DNA from: Haemophilus parainfluenzae
GTDB lineage: Bacteria; Pseudomonadota; Gammaproteobacteria; Enterobacterales; Pasteurellaceae
Direction: 5' to 3'
Length of the DNA: 6,606 nucleotides
Assembly: GCA_018381425.1 (NCBI GenBank)
Contig: JAGZRY010000090.1
Span: 1-6,606 of the forward strand
This document shows positions 1 through 6,606 of the stretch, in pieces. The position numbers were made by a program, and so were the translations under genes. The notes under the pieces are model-generated. The model was not told where the DNA came from and did no database searches. It saw only the letters and a program-made list of their open reading frames with translations. Each line of letters starts with the position of its first letter. Position 1 is the first letter of the stretch.

Positions 1-611
<611 letters not shown>

Positions 612-613
612 TT

Positions 614-654
614 AGACAAACGATTACTTTACTCTTTTTTAGCTGTAATCTCAA
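614..654 (-). promoter_or_regulatory. purA promoter with overlapping PurR-box candidate
   Basis: Read on the minus strand, TTGAGA (649-654) and TAAAGT (626-631) are separated by 17 bp, a plausible sigma-70 promoter pointing at purA. On the plus strand, 614-629 reads AGACAAACGATTACTT. This fits the palindromic PurR consensus ANGCAANCGNTTNCNT at 10 of 11 fixed positions; the only mismatch is A for G at position 3. The site overlaps the predicted -10 element, where a repressor would block polymerase. A separate half-site-like ACGCAAAC is read on the minus strand at 593-600. PurR with hypoxanthine or guanine represses purine genes, including purA, in E. coli. Repression here is inferred. Confidence 0.55.
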
Positions 655-665
655 ATCTTAAACGT

Positions 666-697
666 AAAAAGTGCGGTTATTTTTAACCGCACTTTCT
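666..697 (-). terminator. lysC terminator made from two inverted DNA-uptake sequences
   Basis: The arms at 668-679 and 684-695 form a perfect 12-bp stem around a TTTT loop. Each arm contains the uptake-signal core: AAGTGCGGT at 669-677 and its complement ACCGCACTT at 686-694. It lies 12 bases past the lysC stop codon. On the minus strand the stem is followed by a short T run and then T-rich sequence, as expected for intrinsic termination of lysC. The stem also has T-rich flanks on the plus strand, so it could work in both directions. Paired uptake sequences serving as terminators are well known in Haemophilus. Confidence 0.85.
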
Positions 698-706
698 GTA
701 AATTTT

Positions 707-2059
707 TTATTCAAATAAAGATTTGTGTAATGAACGAACAACATCATCTGCTTTGTCACTTTGCGCGAGCATACAAATATTATTGGTGCTTGCTCCATAG
801 CTAATCATGCGGATGTTATAGACTTCAAGGGTGTCAAAAATACGTTTTGCTACGCCAGAAGCGAGATGTAAGTCATTGCCAATTAATGCGACAAGCGATA
901 AGCCTGTATCGACTTTCACAGTGCAGTATTGACTTAATTCTTCTAATAATTCCGGAGAAAGTAATTCGACGCCAGATGACGCTGAGCCAGTTTTATCTAA
1001 GGTTAATGCAATGCTTACCTCAGAGGTTGTGATCGTATCCACTGAAATTTTATATTTCGCTAAGATAGTGAATACATTCGCCAGGAAGCCCTGTGCATGT
1101 AGCATACTGAGACTTGAAAGCGTTAGTAGGGTTTGATCGCGACGTAATGCAATTGCACGGAATGTTGGGCGAGGTTGCGGATCACGAGTAACCCAAGTAC
1201 CGCCAGCTTCAGGTGCTTTACTTGAAGCTACATAAACCGGGATATTACTGCGCACAGCAGGAAGCAATGTTGCAGGGTGTAATACTTTCGCCCCAAAGGT
1301 TGCCATTTCAGCTGCTTCAGCAAAGCTCATTGTATCAATACGTTGTGCATTTGGTACGATACGTGGATCGGTCGTATAAATTCCTGCTACATCCGTCCAA
1401 ATTAAGACATCTTTTGCGTTTAATACTTCTGCTAAAAGTGCAGCAGAGTAGTCACTACCACCACGACCTAAAGTAGTCGTTTTACCGCCCGGTTCACGAC
1501 CGATAAAACCTTGGGTGATGACTAATTCACCTCGGTCGATTAATGGTTTTAATAAGTTATCGCAATTTGTTTGGGTTTGAGCGTCATCTGGTGCCGCTTT
1601 ACCAAAGTTATCATTAGTTGCCACTAAAGTACGCACATCGACCCAAGTTGCAGTGGTTTGTAATTCTCTTAATACCTCAATGAAAATTTGCGTTGACATC
1701 ATTTCACCATGACTAATGAGTTCATCAGTTAAAGCAAGTGATGTTGCAAGGCTAGCTGCTTCAGAAAGTGCGGTAATATTTTCTAAGTATTTTTCAATGA
1801 CAGGGCGAACACGGCTGTCGTCTTTTAATTCATTTAAAATATTTTCTTGAATTTGGCGGACTTCACCAATTAATTTTGCGCGTTCTTCAGCTTCTACGCC
1901 ATTGGCTAAGGCTACTAATAAGTTTGTGACACCAGCGGATGCAGAAAGTACCACAACGCGAGTATTAGGATCTGCAATGACGATTTTGGCACAAGCTTGC
2001 ATAGCTGAATAGTTGGCAACAGATGTACCGCCAAATTTTGCTACCGATAAATGAGACAT
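707..2059 (-). CDS. lysC: Lysine-sensitive aspartokinase III
   Basis: This enzyme phosphorylates aspartate with ATP, the entry step to lysine, threonine, methionine and diaminopimelate. The 450 residues match the E. coli LysC length (449) and the protein is collinear with it as recalled. The amino-acid kinase domain covers roughly residues 1-295: AKFGGTS at 7-13, TDELISHGE at 111-119, GRGGSDYSA at 199-207 and WTDVAGIYTTDPR at 221-233. Two ACT regulatory domains follow, about 311-385 and 388-446. No homoserine dehydrogenase domain is fused, which separates it from ThrA and MetL. The feedback-site segments around Met319-Phe325 and Ser339-Thr353 are largely conserved, so lysine inhibition is likely. 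E. coli Ser321 is Ala322 here. The ATG is well supported by AGAGGA at 2067-2072 with 7-base spacing. A hairpin terminator follows. An uptake sequence lies inside the gene. Confidence 0.96.
   Translation of the reverse strand: MSHLSVAKFGGTSVANYSAMQACAKIVIADPNTRVVVLSASAGVTNLLVALANGVEAEERAKLIGEVRQIQENILNELKDDSRVRPVIEKYLENITALSEAASLATSLALTDELISHGEMMSTQIFIEVLRELQTTATWVDVRTLVATNDNFGKAAPDDAQTQTNCDNLLKPLIDRGELVITQGFIGREPGGKTTTLGRGGSDYSAALLAEVLNAKDVLIWTDVAGIYTTDPRIVPNAQRIDTMSFAEAAEMATFGAKVLHPATLLPAVRSNIPVYVASSKAPEAGGTWVTRDPQPRPTFRAIALRRDQTLLTLSSLSMLHAQGFLANVFTILAKYKISVDTITTSEVSIALTLDKTGSASSGVELLSPELLEELSQYCTVKVDTGLSLVALIGNDLHLASGVAKRIFDTLEVYNIRMISYGASTNNICMLAQSDKADDVVRSLHKSLFE
1766..1774 (+). repeat. 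DNA-uptake signal sequence inside lysC
   Basis: This is an exact AAGTGCGGT core followed by two A/T-rich blocks about one helical turn apart (around 1776-1782 and 1789-1795), the arrangement of the extended Haemophilus uptake sequence. On the lysC strand it encodes Thr96-Ala97-Leu98. Confidence 0.85.
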
Positions 2060-2107
2060 AAGATAATCCTCTAAAAATGAAAAAGTAAGATGTTGTGTTT
2101 TATGATA

Positions 2108-2143
2108 GCTATTAGAAATAGCGATTTAAGTAAAAATTGTCAA
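2108..2143 (-). promoter_or_regulatory. Candidate lysC promoter with a small dyad
   Basis: On the minus strand a perfect TTGACA (-35) lies at 2138-2143. With 17-bp spacing the -10 would be TATTTC at 2115-2120, matching only the first three consensus bases, so the promoter would be weak or activator-dependent. A perfect 6-bp inverted repeat, GCTATTAGAAATAGC (2108-2122), overlaps that -10; it could be an operator, a short RNA hairpin or chance. The 167-bp gap between the sanA stop and the lysC start is otherwise very AT-rich. I saw no clear GC-rich terminator for sanA in it, so read-through from sanA into lysC is possible. Confidence 0.4.
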
Positions 2144-2226
2144 ATAAATATGATAAAAAATGGTATAAAAATCTTTTAAATTAGATCTTTTTTGATTAAA
2201 CAGGGTAAAAATTAAAGAATCATTAA

Positions 2227-2925
2227 CTATTCAGCAGGCATAGGCAAGGGTTCTGGGGCGCCAAGAAAATAAGGTTTTACACCAATAATTAAGTCTAATA
2301 CGGCTTTTACGCGAGCAAACATTTCGCGGACACGCGTTCCAAAATAAACTTTAGGCTGTTTCGCGGTGAAACAAATAGCATCAATATCGTAATGTTTCGC
2401 AATAAGCAGAGCTCGTTCACAATGGAATTTTTGACTGATGATCGTAAAGGAGGGAACTTGGAAGACTTTATTTGCTCGCACAACAGAATCTAAGGTGCGG
2501 AATCCTGCAAAATCTTTAAACATGACACTTTCAGACACCCCCATTTTGCGGAGATCCAGAAACATGGTACGTGGCTCGTTATATTGAATCGTTCGGTTAT
2601 CGCCACTTAGCAGTAAATAATCAACTTTATTTTGATCGATTAAGCTTTTTGATGCTTCTAAACGGTAGTCGTAATATTTGTTGGTTTTACCTTTGGCTAT
2701 ATATTTTGATGTGCCCAATACTAATGCATAGTGACGATGTGGGAGCGTTTTAATGTCTTCATAAACGCGATCCTGTACATAGAAACTCACAGCGCGATCA
2801 ATGATGAAGCAACCAATCAACACAAATAACCCTAACCCCAAGGCGTAGCCAAGGAGTTTTTTCAGAGGAAGGCGTGAGGGCCATGAAAGTAAGGTCTTTT
2901 TTGACAGCATTTTAGATAGTTGCAT
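2227..2925 (-). CDS. sanA: SanA-like inner-membrane protein (DUF218/YdcF family)
   Basis: From the ATG at 2923-2925 the product is 232 residues, close to E. coli SanA (239). A basic N-terminus is followed by one hydrophobic segment at about residues 24-43. The rest is a DUF218 domain with LGTSKY at 70-75, LLSGDN at 105-110, NEP at 116-118, AGFRTLDS at 140-147 and QKFHCERA at 165-172. These agree with the E. coli SanA motifs LGTAKY, LLSGDN, NEP, AGFRTLDS and QRFHCERA. Loss of E. coli SanA causes vancomycin sensitivity at high temperature, so a role in envelope barrier function is likely. The biochemical activity is not known to me. The start is uncertain: the frame extends to a TTG at 2949, and another ATG lies at 2908-2910. 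None has a strong ribosome-binding site. The gene is divergent from metX across a MetJ site. Confidence 0.85.
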   Translation of the reverse strand: MQLSKMLSKKTLLSWPSRLPLKKLLGYALGLGLFVLIGCFIIDRAVSFYVQDRVYEDIKTLPHRHYALVLGTSKYIAKGKTNKYYDYRLEASKSLIDQNKVDYLLLSGDNRTIQYNEPRTMFLDLRKMGVSESVMFKDFAGFRTLDSVVRANKVFQVPSFTIISQKFHCERALLIAKHYDIDAICFTAKQPKVYFGTRVREMFARVKAVLDLIIGVKPYFLGAPEPLPMPAE

Positions 2926-2963
2926 ATAGCTAACATACTGAAAAATCAAAATAATTTCAAGTG

Positions 2964-2982
2964 TAATTTGGTTATCAAATTA
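2964..2982. promoter_or_regulatory. 19-bp dyad in the sanA/metX gap, role unknown
   Basis: TAATTTGGTTATCAAATTA has perfect 7-bp arms around a 5-bp centre. It is distinct from the MetJ boxes and lies about 40 bp before the sanA ATG. It has the symmetry of a repressor operator, but I recognise no regulator. In such AT-rich DNA it may be chance. Confidence 0.3.
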
Positions 2983-2996
2983 ACAAGGAAATATTT

Positions 2997-3012
2997 AGAC
3001 GTCTAAACGTCT
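2997..3012 (+). promoter_or_regulatory. MetJ operator: two tandem met boxes
   Basis: AGACGTCT (2997-3004) is an exact copy of the 8-bp met box. It abuts AAACGTCT (3005-3012), which matches at 7 of 8 positions. Two adjacent boxes are the minimum binding unit for MetJ dimers, which repress methionine genes when loaded with S-adenosylmethionine. The flanking octamers match at only 4 and 3 of 8 positions, so the operator is short. It ends 8 bp before the metX -35 element. Confidence 0.88.
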
Positions 3013-3020
3013 AAAATTTC

Positions 3021-3048
3021 TTGACAAAAAACATGAGCTGTTGATAAT
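3021..3048 (+). promoter_or_regulatory. metX promoter
   Basis: A perfect TTGACA at 3021-3026 is followed after 16 bp by GATAAT at 3043-3048 (5 of 6 to TATAAT). Transcription would start near 3055, giving a leader of about 28 bases. The MetJ operator lies just upstream rather than over the promoter core, so repression would depend on upstream contact or spreading of MetJ. Confidence 0.65.
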
Positions 3049-3082
3049 TGGTAAATCATCAACGTAAAAGGTTATCATTTTA

Positions 3083-4168
3083 ATGGCTGTGCAAAATGTC
3101 GTGCTTTTTCAAGACAATCCCCTCCAATTAACATTGGGTGGACAGCTTTCGCCTATTAATGTCGCGTATCAAACTTACGGGACTTTAAATGCAGATAAAA
3201 GTAATGTTGTATTAATTTGTCATGCTTTAACGGGAGATGCAGAACCTTATTTTGATGAACCTAATAAAAATGGTTGGTGGCAAAATTTTATGGGTGATGG
3301 CCTCGCATTTGATACATCTAAATACTTTTTTATTTGCTCAAATGTATTAGGTGGTTGTAAAGGCACAACGGGCCCGAGTTCGATAAATCCAATTACTGAA
3401 AAGCCTTATGGTAGCAAGTTCCCAAATATCATCGTTCAAGATATTATCAAAGTGCAAAAAGCTTTGCTTGAGCATCTTGGTATCCCACATTTAAAAGCAA
3501 TAGTGGGTGGCTCTTTTGGTGGTATGCAAGCTACACAATGGGCAATTGATTATCCAGATTTTATGGATAACATTGTCAATCTTTGTTCTTCTATCTTCTT
3601 TAGTGCGGAAGCCATAGGTTTTAACCATGTCATGCGTCAAGCGGTGATTAATGATCCAAATTTCAATAATGGTGACTATTATGATGGCACGCCACCTAAT
3701 CAAGGCCTTTCCATTGCACGAATGTTAGGAATGTTAACGTATCGTACCGATGTGCAGTTGGCTAAGGCATTTGGTCGTGCAACTAAATCTGAAGGGCAAT
3801 TTTGGGGCGACCACTTTCAAGTAGAATCCTATTTGAGTTATCAAGGCAAAAAATTCTTAGATCGTTTTGATGCCAACACTTATTTGCATTTATTACGTGC
3901 ACTGGATTTATATGACCCAAGTGTTGGTTATGCGGATGTAAAAGAAGCTCTATCTCGAATTAAAGCACGTTATACGTTAGTATCCGTCACGACAGATCAA
4001 CTATTTAAATCCATTGATTTACATAAAAGTAAACAGCTTTTAGAACAAGCGAGAGTCGATTTAAAATTTTACGAGTTTCCGTCGGATTATGGTCATGATG
4101 CCTTTTTAGTGGATTATACGGCGTTTGAACATAAAATCCGAAGTGGGATAGAAGGCGAGTTAGAATAA
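3083..4168 (+). CDS. metX: Homoserine O-acetyltransferase
   Basis: MetX transfers an acetyl group from acetyl-CoA to homoserine, the committing step to methionine. The 361 residues form an alpha/beta-hydrolase fold and read very close to the structurally characterised H. influenzae enzyme as I recall it. The early [11 protein letters not shown] segment, about residues 47-57, is family-typical. The nucleophile is Ser144 in GGSFGG (142-147). Asp305 (TTDQLF) and His338 (YGHDAF) complete the triad, each one residue beyond the reported H. influenzae Ser143, Asp304 and His337. The ATG is preceded by AAGG at 3068-3071, a rather long 11 bases away; no better start is seen. A MetJ operator and strong promoter lie directly upstream and a terminator follows, so it is probably a single-gene unit controlled by methionine supply. 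The acetyl rather than succinyl preference is inferred from the close H. influenzae match. Confidence 0.97.
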   Translation: MAVQNVVLFQDNPLQLTLGGQLSPINVAYQTYGTLNADKSNVVLICHALTGDAEPYFDEPNKNGWWQNFMGDGLAFDTSKYFFICSNVLGGCKGTTGPSSINPITEKPYGSKFPNIIVQDIIKVQKALLEHLGIPHLKAIVGGSFGGMQATQWAIDYPDFMDNIVNLCSSIFFSAEAIGFNHVMRQAVINDPNFNNGDYYDGTPPNQGLSIARMLGMLTYRTDVQLAKAFGRATKSEGQFWGDHFQVESYLSYQGKKFLDRFDANTYLHLLRALDLYDPSVGYADVKEALSRIKARYTLVSVTTDQLFKSIDLHKSKQLLEQARVDLKFYEFPSDYGHDAFLVDYTAFEHKIRSGIEGELE

Positions 4169-4177
4169 AAGGAATAG

Positions 4178-4202
4178 AAAAGGCGGAATTTCCGCCTTTT
4201 TT
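4178..4202. terminator. Shared bidirectional terminator of metX and ydjA
   Basis: AAAAGGCGGA (4178-4187) pairs perfectly with TCCGCCTTTT (4191-4200) around a 3-base loop. On the plus strand the hairpin ends in six Ts (4197-4202), starting 9 bases after the metX stop. The complementary strand also ends in Ts and lies 5 bases past the end of the convergent nitroreductase gene. One hairpin therefore probably serves both genes. Confidence 0.9.
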
Positions 4203-4207
4203 GATTT

Positions 4208-4762
4208 TTATAAATGGCTCACGAAACGTGATAAATCTTTTGGTTTACACTCTTTTTCTAATTTTTCAACTGCTGTACCAATTTGTAATAAGGCAACAAT
4301 CTTATCATTTTTACCACAGCCAAATGCTTCACGTAATTCACGTCCTTCAATAAGTGGACCCGTTGCCCAAAAGCTCTCAAAGCCTAGCGCATTACCAGCA
4401 AGTTGAAGAGCATAAGTTGCTGCACCTGCAGTAAGCATTTGTTCCCAACCAGGAACTTTGGCGACTTCATGATTAATTTTAGCAATGACGGCAATAACCA
4501 TCGGTGCGCGGCGTGCAAAATTCTCTGCTTTTTTTAGTCGCTCTTCACCTAAATTAAATTCAGTTACAGCTGCTTTGAGTAAGTTCTCTAATTTACTTAA
4601 ACCAGTGCCTTGCATCACGACGAAATGATAAGGTTCAAGTTTACCATGATCGGGTGCACGTAAAGCCGCTTGAAACATTTGTTCTAATTGCACTTGGCTA
4701 GGTGCTGGCGCCGTTAATTTTTTATTGGATTTGCGTTGTGTTAAAAGAGTTAATGCATCCAT
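4208..4762 (-). CDS. ydjA: YdjA-type nitroreductase family protein
   Basis: This is a small FMN-dependent oxidoreductase of the nitroreductase superfamily. Its 184 residues match E. coli YdjA (183), which it follows along its whole length: MDALxLL at the start, R10-K-S12 (the RRS FMN-phosphate motif of YdjA), RAPDHGKLEPYHF at 35-47, VPGWEQMLTAGAATYALQLA at 103-122, Trp132 followed by TGPL, and REAFGCGKNDKIV at 144-156. Family members use NAD(P)H and act as dimers in the cytoplasm. The physiological substrate of YdjA is not established, so the specific reaction is left open. The ATG is well supported by AAGGA 8 bases upstream. It converges on metX and diverges from sppA. The same order next to sppA occurs in H. 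influenzae, from memory. Confidence 0.9.
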   Translation of the reverse strand: MDALTLLTQRKSNKKLTAPAPSQVQLEQMFQAALRAPDHGKLEPYHFVVMQGTGLSKLENLLKAAVTEFNLGEERLKKAENFARRAPMVIAVIAKINHEVAKVPGWEQMLTAGAATYALQLAGNALGFESFWATGPLIEGRELREAFGCGKNDKIVALLQIGTAVEKLEKECKPKDLSRFVSHL

Positions 4763-4785
4763 AGTGTTTTTCCTTTTTTAGCTTT

Positions 4786-4794
4786 AAGTGCGGT
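4786..4794 (+). repeat. DNA-uptake signal sequence in the ydjA/sppA gap
   Basis: This is an exact AAGTGCGGT core followed by A/T-rich sequence (TAATTATAA), matching the extended Haemophilus uptake motif. It is a single copy with no inverted partner, so it does not form a terminator. It falls where the ydjA transcript is predicted to start. Confidence 0.85.
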
Positions 4795-4796
4795 TA

Positions 4797-4805
4797 ATTA
4801 TAACA
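4797..4805 (-). promoter_or_regulatory. Extended -10 promoter of ydjA
   Basis: The minus strand reads TGTTATAAT, a perfect TATAAT with the TG of an extended -10 element. No good -35 hexamer is found at 16-18 bp, which fits extended -10 promoters. Transcription would begin near 4790, about 28 bases before the ATG. Confidence 0.55.
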
Positions 4806-4823
4806 TAGTTTTTCACTAAACTT

Positions 4824-4829
4824 TATGAT
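4824..4829 (+). promoter_or_regulatory. Possible sppA -10 element
   Basis: TATGAT matches TATAAT at 5 of 6 positions and lies about 47 bases before the sppA ATG. The corresponding -35 region (around 4801-4806, TAACAT) is poor. The call rests on position and one hexamer only. Confidence 0.25.
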
Positions 4830-4875
4830 AGGCTACGCACAATTTTTATTTCTGTTTTTAAAGGTTTAATTTCAC

Positions 4876-6606
4876 ATGAATGCCATATTAAATGTATTGA
4901 AATTTTGTTGTAAAGCACTCAATTTTATCCGAAATCTTGTGATGAATTTTGTGTTTTTATTATTTGTTTTAGCATTGGTTTTTCTTGTCGGTCTTTTGGG
5001 TGATGGCAAGAAAACCCAAGTCTTATCAGGTGATCAAGGTGCATTATATTTAAATTTAACGGGCTATCTTGCGGATAACACGGAAGATATGTTGAGTTGG
5101 GAAAAGGAACTCCAACGTTTAAATAATGAAAAAGTCTCTTATAAATATTCAACCTTTGATGTGGTGCAAAGTATTTTATCTGCGAAAAATGATGAACGAA
5201 TTCGTGGTTTAGTGTTGAATTTAAATGACTTTGAAGGGGGGGATCTTCCATCATTAGAGTATGTAGGAAAGGCCATTCAAAGTTTTAAAGAATCACAAAA
5301 GCCAGTTATTGCTTATGCTGACAATTACACTCAATCACAATATTTTCTTGCGAGTTTTGCGGATGAAATTTATCTCAATCCGATTGGACAAGTCGGTATT
5401 CAAGGTTTACGTTATGAAAATCTTTACTTCAAATCCATGCTCGAAAAACTTGAAATTACGCCGCATATTTTCCGAGTGGGGACATATAAGTCCGCGGTAG
5501 AACCTTTCTTGCGTGATGATATGTCACCAGAAGCACGAGCGAATATGCAGAAATGGCTTGGGGGGATGTGGCAAAACTACATGCAAACGTTAATGGTTAA
5601 TCGTCATATTACCGCTAATGATGTATTACCGAATGCACAAAAATATATTAGTGATTTAAAAGCGTTAAAGGGTGATGAAACGGCTTATGTGAAAAAACGT
5701 CAGTTAGTGACACATTTTGCGACAAGATTGGATTTAGATAAAAAATTGACCGCATTTTTTGGTCAAGATGCAGAGGGAAATACTAAATTATTAGATTTTG
5801 AAGATTATCTACCTCACTTAGAGGACCGTTTTGCTGATGCGCCAGATGAACCAAATATTGTGGCTGTTGTGAATGTGGAAGGTGAAATTATTGATGGAGA
5901 AAGTGATGAAGAGTCTGCGGGTGGTGATACCATTGCGAGATTATTAAGACAGGCTCACGATAATGAGAAAGTGAAGGCAGTTGTTCTCCGTGTTAATTCT
6001 CCGGGCGGTAGCGCTTTTGCATCAGAAATTATTCGTCAGGAAACTGAAAATCTTCAAAAAGCAGGTAAGCCTGTTGTGGTATCTATGGGCGGTATGGCTG
6101 CATCTGGTGGTTATTGGATTTCATCTACTGCAGATTATATTGTGGCAGATAAAAATACGATTACGGGTTCCATTGGGATCTTTACATTATTCCCAACCTT
6201 TGAAAACACGATTAAAAAAATGGGAATGAGTACCGATGGGGTTGCGACAACAGATCTCGCGGAAACATCAGCTTTAAGCCCTCTGAATAAAAATACTCAA
6301 GATATCTATCAACTTGGTATTGAAAATGGTTATGACCGCTTCTTAGATGTCGTAAGCCGTGGTCGTCAGTTATCAAAAGATAAAGTAGATAAAATTGCTC
6401 AAGGCCAAGTTTGGTTAGGGCAAGATGCACATAAAAATGGTTTGGTGGATGAATTAGGTGATATAGATGTATCCATTGAGAAAGCTGGAGCCCTAGTAAA
6501 CCAAAACCCGGATAAATATATGGATAGCTTTAGTGTGCAATGGTTGGTTGATGAAGATAATAGTTTCTTAGCTCAATTAGATCGTAAGCTTAAACAAAAA
6601 GGTCAA
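4876..6606 (+). CDS. sppA: Signal peptide peptidase SppA (protease IV), missing its C-terminal end
   Basis: SppA is a membrane-anchored serine protease of family S49 that degrades cleaved signal peptides on the periplasmic face of the inner membrane. From the ATG at 4876 there are 577 uninterrupted codons to the window edge; the E. coli protein has 618, so roughly 40 residues are missing. A single membrane anchor covers about residues 21-41, followed by the tandem S49 domains typical of the long form, roughly 54-320 and 325 onward. The catalytic dyad is split between them: Lys205 in GTYKSAVEPF and Ser410 in MAASGGYW, equivalent to E. coli Lys209 and Ser409. The SPGGS motif is at about 375-379. 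An AAGG sits 11 bases before the ATG. The gene diverges from ydjA. A seven-G run (5236-5242) and a six-G run (5560-5565) lie in the frame without disrupting it. Confidence 0.96.
   Translation, partial: MNAILNVLKFCCKALNFIRNLVMNFVFLLFVLALVFLVGLLGDGKKTQVLSGDQGALYLNLTGYLADNTEDMLSWEKELQRLNNEKVSYKYSTFDVVQSILSAKNDERIRGLVLNLNDFEGGDLPSLEYVGKAIQSFKESQKPVIAYADNYTQSQYFLASFADEIYLNPIGQVGIQGLRYENLYFKSMLEKLEITPHIFRVGTYKSAVEPFLRDDMSPEARANMQKWLGGMWQNYMQTLMVNRHITANDVLPNAQKYISDLKALKGDETAYVKKRQLVTHFATRLDLDKKLTAFFGQDAEGNTKLLDFEDYLPHLEDRFADAPDEPNIVAVVNVEGEIIDGESDEESAGGDTIARLLRQAHDNEKVKAVVLRVNSPGGSAFASEIIRQETENLQKAGKPVVVSMGGMAASGGYWISSTADYIVADKNTITGSIGIFTLFPTFENTIKKMGMSTDGVATTDLAETSALSPLNKNTQDIYQLGIENGYDRFLDVVSRGRQLSKDKVDKIAQGQVWLGQDAHKNGLVDELGDIDVSIEKAGALVNQNPDKYMDSFSVQWLVDEDNSFLAQLDRKLKQKGQ

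Noticed and set aside
847..1476. Open frames on the plus strand opposite lysC
   Set aside because: They lie wholly inside lysC, show no family motifs or ribosome-binding sites, and read as antisense shadows of a well-conserved gene.
2165..2197. A/T-rich imperfect inverted repeat as a sanA terminator
   Set aside because: The arms pair only about four bases before a bulge, without GC pairs; too weak to call a terminator.
3040..3063. GTTGAT...ATCAAC inverted repeat in the metX promoter and leader
   Set aside because: It has only six-base arms with a 12-base gap, and part of it is the -10 element itself; likely chance.
4925..5254. 109-codon minus-strand frame within sppA
   Set aside because: It is antisense to the sppA N-terminal domain and has no recognisable domain; sppA is continuous and conserved here.
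5748..5757. ACCGCATTTT as a further uptake sequence in sppA
   Set aside because: It lacks the core (ACCGCATTT rather than ACCGCACTT), so it is a one-base variant, not an exact copy.

Overview
The window looks like chromosomal DNA from a Pasteurellaceae bacterium of the Haemophilus type. Four things point there: AT-rich sequence; four copies of the 9-bp Haemophilus DNA-uptake core AAGTGCGGT (two in one inverted pair); proteins that read as close relatives of H. influenzae PurA, LysC, MetX and SppA; and methionine synthesis through homoserine O-acetyltransferase (MetX) rather than the succinyl route of enteric bacteria. The species cannot be fixed from the sequence alone. I saw no mobile element, prophage gene, tRNA, rRNA or CRISPR array.

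Layout, left to right. The minus strand carries the first 192 codons of purA (adenylosuccinate synthetase, cut by the left edge). Its promoter region holds a near-consensus PurR box. Next comes a terminator built from two uptake sequences in inverted orientation, then lysC (lysine-sensitive aspartokinase III) and a SanA-type membrane protein, both also on the minus strand. A divergent gap of about 157 bp follows, with tandem MetJ met boxes, a separate 19-bp dyad and a strong promoter. It leads into metX on the plus strand. metX converges on a YdjA-type nitroreductase (minus strand), and the two share a bidirectional hairpin terminator. A 113-bp divergent gap with another uptake sequence leads to sppA (signal peptide peptidase, plus strand), cut by the right edge after 577 codons.

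How the genes relate. lysC and metX belong to the same aspartate-family pathway: LysC makes aspartyl phosphate, and homoserine drawn from that pathway is acetylated by MetX on the way to methionine. They are separate transcription units on opposite strands with the sanA homologue between them. purA also uses aspartate, in AMP synthesis. The sanA, ydjA and sppA products (envelope protein, flavin reductase, membrane protease) have no visible functional tie to these.

The window is almost fully coding, and no stretch over 300 bp lacks a gene. I found no previously undescribed multi-gene system. The points worth a second look are regulatory: the MetJ operator between metX and sanA, the PurR site at purA, the placement of uptake sequences at a terminator and at a probable promoter, and the lack of a lysine riboswitch in front of lysC.
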